Assembly (NCBI RefSeq): GCF_014652475.1
Contig: NZ_BMYW01000008.1
Coordinates: forward strand, 1-64,000
Direction of reading: 5' to 3'
Length of the DNA: 64,000 bases
DNA from: Vogesella alkaliphila
GTDB lineage: Bacteria; Pseudomonadota; Gammaproteobacteria; Burkholderiales; Chromobacteriaceae
The number at the start of each line of letters is the position of its first letter. The first letter of the stretch is position 1. The position numbers and the translations under genes are program-made. The notes below the pieces were generated by a model. It was given only the letters and a program-made list of their open reading frames with translations. It was not told the DNA's origin and ran no database searches. Below are positions 1 to 10,749 of this stretch, piece after piece.

Positions 1-341
1 TGATCGCCGCCAAGGGCAAGGTGCAGCTGCAGGCGCAGAGCGACGCGATGGAGCTGACGGCAGACAAGGACGTGGCCATCAGCAGCCTGAGTGCCAGCCA
101 GCTGTTCAACGGCAAGAAAGAGGTGCTGCTGACCTGCAGCGGCGCTTACATCCGCATCAAGGACGGCAAGATCGAACTGCACGCGCCGGGCAAGGTGAGC
201 TTCAAGGGCGGCAGCCACGACTGGAGTGGGCCGGCGAGTATGGCCGTGCCATTTCCCTCTTTCAAACCACCGCAGCCCTGTAGCTTTCAGGCTGCGGATG
301 CTGCCCATGCCGGTGCGGCAAGCACGCCATACCCGTTCTGA
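1..341 (+). CDS. vgrG: VgrG spike protein of the T6SS, C-terminal fragment
   Basis: The gene enters from the left edge; the first complete codon is at base 3 and the stop is at 339-341. The visible ~112 residues are the DUF2345 end of a VgrG: regular beta repeats (KGKVQLQAQSDAMELTA, then DKDVAISSL, then KKEVLLTCSGAYIRIKDGKIELHAPGKV, quoted in parts) finishing in a Pro-rich tail. VgrG trimers cap the Hcp tube and carry effectors into target cells. The stop codon overlaps the ATG of the next gene by one base, so the tip protein and its downstream adaptor/effector cassette are translationally linked. The N-terminal gp27/gp5 portion lies outside the window, so full length and any extra toxin domain upstream cannot be judged. 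Confidence 0.9.
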   Translation, partial: IAAKGKVQLQAQSDAMELTADKDVAISSLSASQLFNGKKEVLLTCSGAYIRIKDGKIELHAPGKVSFKGGSHDWSGPASMAVPFPSFKPPQPCSFQAADAAHAGAASTPYPF

Positions 342-1306
342 TGGAGTCGCGAGTCAGTATGAACCTGTCTGCACTACCGGCAGAAGTATTTGCCCCCATG
401 GCCCACGGCTGGTACTTGCTGCTGGATCGCACCCAATGCAACCCGCTGGAGGCAGAGGAGGGCATCCAGAGCGTACCGGCAGGAGTTGCAGTCGTGCTTG
501 AGGACGCATTTTTTGCTCACGAGCCGGAGCGTGCCCCCCTGCTGATCGACTTGTCTGTTTTGCCGGGCATGACAGTGGAACAAAAGCATTTCTGGGCGCA
601 GCTGGGCACAGATGGCATCCGGCAATCCCTGATCCGTGGTGGCAATGCCATGGTGGCTGGCTGGTTGTATTCGACACAACCGGCAGAACAAGTACAGCAG
701 CACTTGCGCCGCCTGTTTGCACAGCCTTACCCGGATGGCCAGATGCACCACCTGCGCTATTACGACCCGCGGGTAACCCGGTTGCTGGATGAGCGCTTGC
801 CGGCGGTAAAACGCAATCAGCTGCTGGGCCCGATGGATGCCTGGTGGTACGCGGATTTTTCCGGTAAGTACCGGTGCGCTCGTCACGACAGCCAGTGGCT
901 ACGGAGTGGCCACTTGGTACTGGCTCCTGAAGACTGGCAGGAGCTGAATCTGGCTGCGCCGTACCACCACTTGTTGCGGTGCCTGAATGGTTTGCATGAA
1001 CTGTATCCAATGGCCGTTGCATTGGATGAACTACCTGACTTTGTCCAGATATGCACGCTGCTGCGGCAAGCTGCTGCGCTGCCCTGGGTTGCCAGCCAGG
1101 ACGATATGGTGGGCTGTGCCTTGCTCTGGCTGCTGCTGGGGGACGACTGCAGCGAGCGTTACCCGGAGGTGGCGGCAGAACTGCAGCAATACCAGCAGGA
1201 TCGCTCGCCCTCCCTGACGGAGTGGTTGCTGTTTGCCGGGGGGGAGTTCTGGGCCAAGCCAATTCGCTGGCCATCTGCAGATAAAACAAGAGGAGTGGTT
1301 GCGTGA
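341..1306 (+). CDS. DUF4123 T6SS effector adaptor/chaperone
   Basis: This 321-residue protein shows the DUF4123 pattern in about residues 15-150: a hydrophobic strand with YLLLD, an LxDL segment, then GGNAMVAGWLYS and an HLRYYDPRV segment. DUF4123 proteins (Tap/TEC) load a specific effector onto its cognate VgrG and are encoded between the two, exactly the position here. The start overlaps the vgrG stop (TGATG); an in-frame ATG at 359 is an alternative and would remove six residues. The stop overlaps the next start by four bases (GTGA). Regulation is presumably shared with vgrG. The family assignment is by sequence pattern; the adaptor role is inferred from family and position. Confidence 0.85.
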   Translation: MESRVSMNLSALPAEVFAPMAHGWYLLLDRTQCNPLEAEEGIQSVPAGVAVVLEDAFFAHEPERAPLLIDLSVLPGMTVEQKHFWAQLGTDGIRQSLIRGGNAMVAGWLYSTQPAEQVQQHLRRLFAQPYPDGQMHHLRYYDPRVTRLLDERLPAVKRNQLLGPMDAWWYADFSGKYRCARHDSQWLRSGHLVLAPEDWQELNLAAPYHHLLRCLNGLHELYPMAVALDELPDFVQICTLLRQAAALPWVASQDDMVGCALLWLLLGDDCSERYPEVAAELQQYQQDRSPSLTEWLLFAGGEFWAKPIRWPSADKTRGVVA

Positions 1307-3885
1307 GCGAGCCAACGCCGTGCAAAAACAAGTTCTGTGGCAAACAAGGGCTGTTGCTGCTGCCTTTGCGCTACGCAGTGGTCGCTAGCGATGCAGGACA
1401 CGCCGAGTTTGCCGAATTGAGTGGCAACTTGGGGCAGGGGGTGGCCGACAAGAAACTGGGGGCGGCCGCCTATACCGTGCGCATGTTGCGGCATGGCTAC
1501 CTTTATGTCATGGCAAAGCGAAAAGGCAAGCTGAAGTGGGATAGTGCCTGGGCGGTAAACAGCCAGGGATACATCGCCAGAATTTCGCTAGGGGAAGCGG
1601 TATCGCCGCCGGTGTTCAGCTGCAATCCGGAAACCCATGGTGTCAACGCATCACTGATCAGCGTCGAAAAGGCCGAGGATGTCTCCGAGCTGAAAGTGCT
1701 CTTCCTGCCTGATCCGTTGACTAAGGCCGCCCTGCTCAAGATCGAAACCGACAGCAAGCTTCATGGCATGCTGCAAAGCTTCCAGGCCAAGGCGGTGGCG
1801 CAAACTCATGCCATGCAGCCTGCCGAGCTGTCGGCTACCGTGGCGGAATTCCGCTCGCTGAAAGGTGATGGCCGCAAGCTGGCTCCACGCTTCAATGGCC
1901 ACCTTCATCCGTTTTTTGGGCAGGACGTCAGCCTGGTGAAGAACCAGCCCTATCCCTACACCGGGCGCTTACAAAACCTGCAAACTGAGCTGCTCAACAA
2001 GAAAGGGCTTGCCATCGTTCTGCATGACCCCTTGGGCATCGTGCAGGAACTGAACAACTGGCGTAGTGCATCCATTAATCGGCTAAGCAAGCTGATGGAA
2101 AGCTCAACGCCGTTCTATGGCACGTACAGGAACGAGCAGCTGATGGCCATCATTGCCGCGGTGGACAATGCTGAACAGCTGATCAAACAGGGGGCCATCA
2201 GCCAGCGCGAACCCAAGCTAGGCGTGTCGCTGGAAGATCTGGCCACCGAAGCCAAGAAACATCCATACAGCATGCCGGACCTGCGGGGCACCCCACCGGA
2301 TGCCATCTATAAAAACCGTGCCGAGTACGAGCGCAAGCGGGCGGAGTGGCGCAAGCAGAACGCCAAACGTATCGGCGACGCCGCCTGGGGTAAATATGCC
2401 AAACGGTTGCAGCCAAAAGCGATGTACCAGGGAGTGGCGCAGGGCTTTCAGCTGGTGGCGCAGGCCTGTGATGCGCTCAACGAGCAGCGTGCCCGTGACC
2501 AGCTGCAATGGCTGAACGATGCGCTGTTGCACAACACGCTGGCGCTGTATGACGACAACCACCTGGAAAGCGGCGTAGCCAGCGCGGGCCAGACCGGCAT
2601 GTGCATCAATGGCTTCAACAGCTGCCTGAGCGGGCAGGCGTGGCTTAACCAGCAGCTGGATGCAAGCCGCCTCAAGCCAGCCACCCTACTGCTCAATAGC
2701 ATGCTGCTGAACCAGAAAAAGGCCATGGAAGAGTTTGTTGCAGCAGGAGGCTTGTCTGGCGGCATCGCGGATGCCGCTGGCAAATGGCAGGAAGCCCTGA
2801 AAGGCGTGAGCGACCTATGGGCCAAGCTGAATGATCTGGCCAATGCCATTGCCCATGGCGCCCAGAACAGCGGGATAGTCAGTGTTTCTCATCTGGGCGG
2901 TATCAGCATGCTGCTGGTGCAGGGCGGGCATGCGCTGCTGGCCAACCTGCCCGGCGGGAAATTCATCGATGGACAAATAGCGCGCTCCAATGTGCTGCAT
3001 GCCCTGCTCAAATTGTCGCTGGGCAAGATTCTGAACAAGGACCTGGAGGCTGCCTACCCCTCGCCGCAAGCGTTCAACAGCAAGACATACGCAGTCAGCA
3101 AAGCCATGCGTAACCAGGTCAACAAGCTGCTTACCGATGCCAGCAAGGGAAACGACTTCAACGGGCTGCGTTTTGGCGCAGTGGTGGCGGTACTGGAAAT
3201 GGCCAACCTGCTGTTGAAAAGCAACTCCCTGAAGGAATCGCCCGGCCAGAAAGCCGTATGGGAACTCACCGCTGCCAGTCTTGGCATGGGGGCGGTGCTG
3301 CTGGAGTTGACCGGTGGCATTTGCGAGAGGATGGCCAAAAGCGGCAATCACGCGCTGGTCGGCAACGGCCATGTCGGACTCGGGGCACTCAAGCTCAGTG
3401 CCGGGGCGCTGGGGGCGGTTGGGGGGATTATTGGCGGACTGGTGGATTTTGATAGTGCGACGGATGAGATGGCAAAGGCAGGTGGGCGAAGGACTAGCTT
3501 ATCCCGCGCTTATCAACTGAGAGGGATCGTTTCTATCTCCGGCGCTCTGGTCGGTGCGGGCATTGCCATCGGGGCGGCGGGGCCGTTTTTTGAATGGTTA
3601 CTGGTCAGAAGTAAGGGTGAATTTGCAAAGGTCATTCTGACTGCGGCAACCGAGGTAAGTGCATTTTTAGCTACAGAGCGTATTGCATTGTTGCTATTGC
3701 GTGGCGCTCGTTTATTCACGGTTGCCGGTATTGGATTGACGATTGCCATTTGGATGTTCAGTGATGATGCGTTGGAAAGTTGGTGCGACAAATCTTGTTT
3801 GCGCAAGGATCGAAGCACTGCCGGGTTTGGCAGGGCCAAAGAAGAAATGGCAGCCTTGGATGCTGCAGTGCTGGAGGTAAGCTGA
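1303..3885 (+). CDS. T6SS effector, VasX/BTH_I2691-like, with C-terminal membrane segments
   Basis: An 860-residue protein starting at GTG, overlapping the adaptor gene. The N-terminus (CKNKFCGKQGLLLLPLRYAV, then TVRMLRHGYLYV) resembles the N-terminal region of VasX-type and BTH_I2691-family effectors. The middle (about 150-640) is soluble and helical. The C-terminus has several hydrophobic stretches, roughly residues 650-670, 695-715, 741-766 and 792-819, as expected for a colicin-like pore former. The last 450 bases are visibly AT-richer than the rest of the gene, suggesting that the toxic tip was exchanged by recombination. Pore formation is inferred from family and hydrophobicity; no enzymatic motif was seen. 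Confidence 0.8.
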   Translation: MSEPTPCKNKFCGKQGLLLLPLRYAVVASDAGHAEFAELSGNLGQGVADKKLGAAAYTVRMLRHGYLYVMAKRKGKLKWDSAWAVNSQGYIARISLGEAVSPPVFSCNPETHGVNASLISVEKAEDVSELKVLFLPDPLTKAALLKIETDSKLHGMLQSFQAKAVAQTHAMQPAELSATVAEFRSLKGDGRKLAPRFNGHLHPFFGQDVSLVKNQPYPYTGRLQNLQTELLNKKGLAIVLHDPLGIVQELNNWRSASINRLSKLMESSTPFYGTYRNEQLMAIIAAVDNAEQLIKQGAISQREPKLGVSLEDLATEAKKHPYSMPDLRGTPPDAIYKNRAEYERKRAEWRKQNAKRIGDAAWGKYAKRLQPKAMYQGVAQGFQLVAQACDALNEQRARDQLQWLNDALLHNTLALYDDNHLESGVASAGQTGMCINGFNSCLSGQAWLNQQLDASRLKPATLLLNSMLLNQKKAMEEFVAAGGLSGGIADAAGKWQEALKGVSDLWAKLNDLANAIAHGAQNSGIVSVSHLGGISMLLVQGGHALLANLPGGKFIDGQIARSNVLHALLKLSLGKILNKDLEAAYPSPQAFNSKTYAVSKAMRNQVNKLLTDASKGNDFNGLRFGAVVAVLEMANLLLKSNSLKESPGQKAVWELTAASLGMGAVLLELTGGICERMAKSGNHALVGNGHVGLGALKLSAGALGAVGGIIGGLVDFDSATDEMAKAGGRRTSLSRAYQLRGIVSISGALVGAGIAIGAAGPFFEWLLVRSKGEFAKVILTAATEVSAFLATERIALLLLRGARLFTVAGIGLTIAIWMFSDDALESWCDKSCLRKDRSTAGFGRAKEEMAALDAAVLEVS

Positions 3886-3886
3886 A

Positions 3887-5050
3887 ATGTACTATCTGGA
3901 ATGGACTGTGGCTTTGAATCGTATGCGCCATAAGCCAGGCTCATGGCAGGATAAATTTCAGAAAAATGTTGCTGATAAGCTTGCTGCTAATAAAAAGAAA
4001 AGCCTTGCTAGCAGAGTCAGTTCCGGCGGTGATGTCAAGGATGTGGATATCCACGAGAGCCGAGCAGAAAAGGTGGACGACAATTACGCTATCTACTGTA
4101 AGACAGCGAGTTATCTGGATATCTGTACTTACAATGATGACAAGCGCGGTCTATTGACGATGGTGATGGGGGCATTGTTGTATGGCTTGATCCCTTGGTG
4201 GTATGGCGATATTTCACAATGGCACTCCATTCTCACTACTGGGCAAGCACCGAATGGTGATCCACTAGATGTGGAATATGCTTTCGTGATGATGATTGGT
4301 CTCGTCATTTTATTACCACTCACCTTTGTTTTTTTTCGCTATCTAGCCAAAATCTGGCGCCTTGAAGCTTTCACCATGCGCCGGCTTGTGGTGCGTTTCA
4401 ATCGCGAGACCCGGCAAATGTATTTCCTGCGGCCAACCTTTCTGGGGGGCGTGACTGCGTATAACTGGGACGAGATCGATGCGGCACTGCCAAAGGACAT
4501 GCCCAACCACGAAGGCGTGGGAGGGATGTTGGTTATCGGGGCTATCACCAGAGATGGCGTGAACCCGCATAGCCAGATTACTGCGGATGGCGCCTTCGTC
4601 GGCAATGCCTGCCGTGATTACCAGCATCTGCTGTCGTTCTGGGAGTACATCCGCCGCTTCATGGAAGATGGTCCGGACGCGGTGCCGGAACCCCGCCGCC
4701 GGCGCAGCAAGTGGCCCAACCCGCTGGCCAGCATGTGGACAGTGTCGCGGCTCAGCCTGCCTGGCGGTTTCGACCTGGGGCGCAGCTTTCTGTGGCTGCG
4801 GCTGGTGCTGACTCCGGTGTTCGTGATCTGGGGGCTGGGCCACTACGCCTCCTTGCTGCTGTGCTACGAGCCGCGTTTCCCCAAGGCCATCCGTGTGGCC
4901 AGTCATGAATCCGAAGCCCGTTCCCTGCTGGCGCTGCTGGGCTACAACCTGCTGCCGCCGCTGTATACCGCGGCGGGGCTGTGGTTGCACTACGCCTGGC
5001 AACACGATCTGGACTGGTGTTTGCCGCTGCAGCAACTGGGGTGGCTGTAG
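3887..5050 (+). CDS. Membrane protein beside the effector, possible immunity protein (DUF6708-like)
   Basis: A 387-residue protein starting one base after the effector stop. It has about four membrane segments (near residues 86-106, 129-151, 299-326 and 345-370) around a central soluble domain with the strand-rich run RRLVVRFNRETRQMYFL. It looks like the DUF6708 group often encoded next to T6SS effectors; I am not certain of the family. Position directly after a membrane-active effector suggests immunity to that toxin. The first 500 bases have clearly lower GC than the remainder (the line at 4081-4140 is about 37% GC by count), continuing the AT-rich block of the effector tail, and composition returns to normal near 4440, where a dispersed motif copy lies. 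Confidence 0.65.
   Translation: MYYLEWTVALNRMRHKPGSWQDKFQKNVADKLAANKKKSLASRVSSGGDVKDVDIHESRAEKVDDNYAIYCKTASYLDICTYNDDKRGLLTMVMGALLYGLIPWWYGDISQWHSILTTGQAPNGDPLDVEYAFVMMIGLVILLPLTFVFFRYLAKIWRLEAFTMRRLVVRFNRETRQMYFLRPTFLGGVTAYNWDEIDAALPKDMPNHEGVGGMLVIGAITRDGVNPHSQITADGAFVGNACRDYQHLLSFWEYIRRFMEDGPDAVPEPRRRRSKWPNPLASMWTVSRLSLPGGFDLGRSFLWLRLVLTPVFVIWGLGHYASLLLCYEPRFPKAIRVASHESEARSLLALLGYNLLPPLYTAAGLWLHYAWQHDLDWCLPLQQLGWL
4428..4440 (+). repeat. Dispersed motif copy (13 of 14 bases)
   Basis: TGCGGCCAACCTT in frame in the putative immunity gene (encoding RPT). It sits where base composition changes from AT-rich to the GC-rich average. Confidence 0.7.
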
Positions 5051-5227
5051 CCATGAGCTTGCGCCGTTCCTGTCACTGGCTACTGCCGCGGCGGCCAACC
5101 CTGGCCGTGGCCTGTCAGCTGCAAGTTACCAGCGCTCTGATGGCCATTGCCAACTATCTGGAGCGGCAGCTTGCCTGCACCCGCCGCCATGAACTGGAGC
5201 GTCATCCTGTAACCCGGAATACCTGAC
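5051..5227. other. 177-base gap before tssF
   Basis: This gap could encode a 57-residue peptide from an ATG at 5053 to 5226, but it has no recognisable domain, no good ribosome site and high Arg/Cys content, so I do not call it a gene. It contains an imperfect copy of the dispersed motif at 5091-5099 followed by CCTGGCCGTGGCC. The core T6SS baseplate genes restart directly after it, so it may be the junction between the exchangeable effector cassette and the core cluster. Confidence 0.4.
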
Positions 5228-7084
5228 ATGCTCGAATCCCTCCTCCCCTATTACGAACGCGAGCTCGGCCATCTGCGCGAGCTGTCTGGCGAGTTCGCCC
5301 ACCGTTACCCCAAGATCGCCGGCCGGCTGCAGCTGGAAGGCGACCAGTGCGAAGACCCGCATACCGAGCGACTGATCGAGGCGTTTGCCTTCCTGACGGC
5401 GCGGGTGCACAAGAAGCTGGATGACGACTACCCGGAGGTGGCCACCAGCTTCCTGGACGTGATGTACCCGCACTACCTGCAGCCGATGCCGGCGGCCACC
5501 GTGGTGCAGTTCGAGTGCGATGCGCAGCGGCCGGAGATCGGCAAGTGCTACCGCATCGAGCGCGGGCAGCAGGTGCTGGCGCCGGCCATCCAGGGGGTGA
5601 ACTGCAAGTTCCGCAGCGTCTACCCGGTGGACCTGTATCCGCTGCAGCTGCAGGAAGCCCGGCTGGAACTGACCAGCGGCTCGCCTTACCTGCGTAGCCT
5701 GGCGCCGGATGCGGCGGCGGTGCTGACGCTGAAGCTGCAGACCCAGGGCGGGGTGGCATTGAATGCCATCGATCTGCAGTCGCTGCGTTTTTTCCTGGAC
5801 GGCGAGCCGGCCTTGATGCACCTGCTGTACGAGATGTTGCTGTCCAATGTGTTGCGGGTGCAGGTAGGGGACGGCAGCGAGGACCCGGCGTGCACGCGCA
5901 CGTTGGCCGCCGACAGTCTGCAGGCGGTGGGGTTCGGCCGTGACGAGGGCATGCTGGAGTACGACGAGCGCTCGTTCATGGGCTACCGGCTGCTGTCGGA
6001 GTACTTCAGCTACCCGGACAAGTTCCTGTTTGTCGATCTGCTGAACCTGGCCCCGCTGGCGGCACGCCTGACGGGCGACACCCTGCAACTGCGGCTGCAC
6101 CTGCGCAGCTACCCGGACAGCGAGCGCCATCACCGCCTGCAAAGCCAGTTGCAGCCGGCACACCTGAAGCTGGGCTGCACGCCGCTGATCAACCTGTTTG
6201 TGCAGCCGGGCGAGCCGATTCGCGTCACCCACCAGAAAGCCAGCTATCCGGTCGTCACCGATGCGCGCAAGCAGCAGGCTTACGAGGTGGTGCAGATTCG
6301 CAAGGTGGTGCGGGTGGAGAAGTCCGGCGATGGCGAGAGCAGCGAAGAGGTGCTGCCGTTCTACGCCACGCGCCACGGTAGCGGGCAAGCGCCCCGTTTC
6401 TACTGGCATGCCACGCGCGAGCCGTCGGTGCGCCAGGGCGACCGCGGGACCGACATGGCATTGCAGCTGGTGGATCTGCAGTTCGACGCGGTACGGCCGG
6501 CGGGCGAGGTGCTGAGCCTGACGCTGCTGTGCAGCAACCGCGATCTGCCGGAACAGATTCCGTTCGGTGGCAGCCAGGCGACCCAGCGTACCGATTTCCA
6601 GTTGCCGGGGCATTCGGTGGTGAAGCGTGTGCGCCTGTTGCGCAAGCCGGGTGCCAGCCAGCGCAGTCCGCTGGGGCGGGCGCTGCAGTGGCGCCTGATC
6701 TCGCACCTGTCGCTCAACTACATGTCGATTGTCGAGGCCGGGCGTGAGGCGCTGCAGGAAATGCTGACCCTGTACAACCTGGGCGAGGCTGCGGCCAACG
6801 TGCGCCAGATCCAGGGCATTGTCGGCATCGGCAGCCAACCGGCGGTGCAGCGCGTCAACGGCCGCCACTTCGCCGGCTTCGTGCGCGGTACCGAAATCAC
6901 GCTGACGCTGGATGCCGATTATTACGTCGGCGGCAGCGTCTATCTGTTTGCCTCGGTGCTGGAGCGTTTCTTTGCGCTGTACTGCGCGCCCAACAGCTTT
7001 ACCCGCCTGCGGGTGAAGACCGTGCAACGAGACGAGGAGGTAGCGACATGGCCAGCCCGAGCCGGCGAAGCCCTCGTGATCTGA
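5228..7084 (+). CDS. tssF: T6SS baseplate subunit TssF
   Basis: A 618-residue protein, normal for TssF (VasA/ImpG). The N-terminus LLPYYERELGHLRELSGEFA followed by HRYPKIAGRL, and the DDDYPEVATSFLDVMYPHYL-type segment, are typical. TssF combines with TssG and TssK in the baseplate wedge under the VgrG spike and initiates sheath assembly in the cytoplasm at the inner membrane. The 3' end overlaps tssG by 37 bases, so the two are translationally coupled. Composition is as GC-rich as the chromosome, unlike the upstream effector block. A core copy of the dispersed motif lies in frame at 6790-6799. Confidence 0.95.
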   Translation: MLESLLPYYERELGHLRELSGEFAHRYPKIAGRLQLEGDQCEDPHTERLIEAFAFLTARVHKKLDDDYPEVATSFLDVMYPHYLQPMPAATVVQFECDAQRPEIGKCYRIERGQQVLAPAIQGVNCKFRSVYPVDLYPLQLQEARLELTSGSPYLRSLAPDAAAVLTLKLQTQGGVALNAIDLQSLRFFLDGEPALMHLLYEMLLSNVLRVQVGDGSEDPACTRTLAADSLQAVGFGRDEGMLEYDERSFMGYRLLSEYFSYPDKFLFVDLLNLAPLAARLTGDTLQLRLHLRSYPDSERHHRLQSQLQPAHLKLGCTPLINLFVQPGEPIRVTHQKASYPVVTDARKQQAYEVVQIRKVVRVEKSGDGESSEEVLPFYATRHGSGQAPRFYWHATREPSVRQGDRGTDMALQLVDLQFDAVRPAGEVLSLTLLCSNRDLPEQIPFGGSQATQRTDFQLPGHSVVKRVRLLRKPGASQRSPLGRALQWRLISHLSLNYMSIVEAGREALQEMLTLYNLGEAAANVRQIQGIVGIGSQPAVQRVNGRHFAGFVRGTEITLTLDADYYVGGSVYLFASVLERFFALYCAPNSFTRLRVKTVQRDEEVATWPARAGEALVI

Positions 7085-8067
7085 GGCAGGTACTGGCGCA
7101 GGACGCCAGCCAGTTCGGCTTTTTCCAGGCGGTGCGCATTCTGGGGCTGTGCGAGGGCACGCGCCGGACACGGCGCACGCTGCCGTCGCAACTGCGCTTT
7201 CGTACCCTGGCCAGCCTGTCGTTTCCGGCTAGCGAGCTGGTGCAGTACCGCCCCCGGCAGGAGGGCGAGGCGAGCTCGCCGGCCGAGATGACCGTGAGTT
7301 TCATGGGGCTGACCGGCCCCAGCGGCGTGTTGCCGACCTCGTATACCGAGTTGCTGCTGGAGCGGCGGCAGCAATACCGCGATAGCACCCTGCACGCCTT
7401 CTTGGACTTGTTCAGCCATCGTGCCATCGCCCTGTTCTACGGTGCCTGGCGCAAGTACCGCTTCTGGCTGGCCGAAGAGGCGGGTGAACAGGACGGCTTT
7501 GGCCGCAACCTGCTGGATCTGGCCGGAATCGGCCTCAACCAGCTGCGTGGCCAGGCGAGCAGGGACGGTCTGCTGGACGAGCGCGTATTCATTTATTACG
7601 CCGGCTTGCTGAGCCAGAAGCCGCTGTCGGCGCAGACGCTGCAAACGCTGGTGGAAGGGCTGTTCGCCACCCGTGCCCAGTTGCAGCAGTTTGCCGGCCA
7701 GTGGCTGGCGGTGCCGCTGGCCGAACAAAGCCAGTTGGGGGGGCAGTCCTGTGAGCTGGGCGTCTCGTTGTTTTCCGGCGAGCGGCAGTGGGATCGCCAG
7801 ACACGCTTGCAGCTGCGGCTGGGCAGCCTGCGCCGTGCGCAATTCGATGCGCTGTTGCCGGGGGGGGACGGCGCCCGTGCCCTGCAGGCACTGCTGCAGT
7901 TTGCCGTCGGGCATCAGCTGGCGGTGGATGTCTGCCTGGTGCTGGACAAACGCGACGTGCCGCCGGCCCGGCTGGATGCCGCCATGCCGCTCCGGCTGGG
8001 TGCCAGCAGCTGGCTGGGGCCGCAGGCGCAGGACCCGGACGACGTGCGCTACGCACTGCTGCACTGA
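7048..8067 (+). CDS. tssG: T6SS baseplate subunit TssG
   Basis: A 339-residue TssG (VasB/ImpH). The N-terminal DASQFGFFQAVRIL segment and the VSFMGLTGPSGVLPTSYTELL segment (about residues 76-95) are family hallmarks. Two TssG-like halves cradle TssF in the baseplate. The gene starts inside the end of tssF and ends 44 bases before clpV, fitting one transcript from tssF to tssA. The start ATG at 7048 has GAGGAGG just upstream within tssF, a strong ribosome site that supports this choice. Confidence 0.93.
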   Translation: MASPSRRSPRDLRQVLAQDASQFGFFQAVRILGLCEGTRRTRRTLPSQLRFRTLASLSFPASELVQYRPRQEGEASSPAEMTVSFMGLTGPSGVLPTSYTELLLERRQQYRDSTLHAFLDLFSHRAIALFYGAWRKYRFWLAEEAGEQDGFGRNLLDLAGIGLNQLRGQASRDGLLDERVFIYYAGLLSQKPLSAQTLQTLVEGLFATRAQLQQFAGQWLAVPLAEQSQLGGQSCELGVSLFSGERQWDRQTRLQLRLGSLRRAQFDALLPGGDGARALQALLQFAVGHQLAVDVCLVLDKRDVPPARLDAAMPLRLGASSWLGPQAQDPDDVRYALLH

Positions 8068-8111
8068 GCGGCAGTCGCTCCTTATTCTTTATCTACCTGG
8101 ATGAAAACATC

Positions 8112-10736
<2,625 letters not shown>

Positions 10737-10749
10737 GAGGGCGGGCCGC

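Noticed and set aside
4981-5226. Small ORF (81 codons, or 57 from ATG 5053) before tssF
   Set aside because: No domain, poor ribosome site and odd composition; described only as part of the gap.
5126-7171. 681-codon minus frame over tssF
   Set aside because: Shadow of tssF caused by high GC; no recognisable domain and composition dominated by Gln, Arg, His and Ala.
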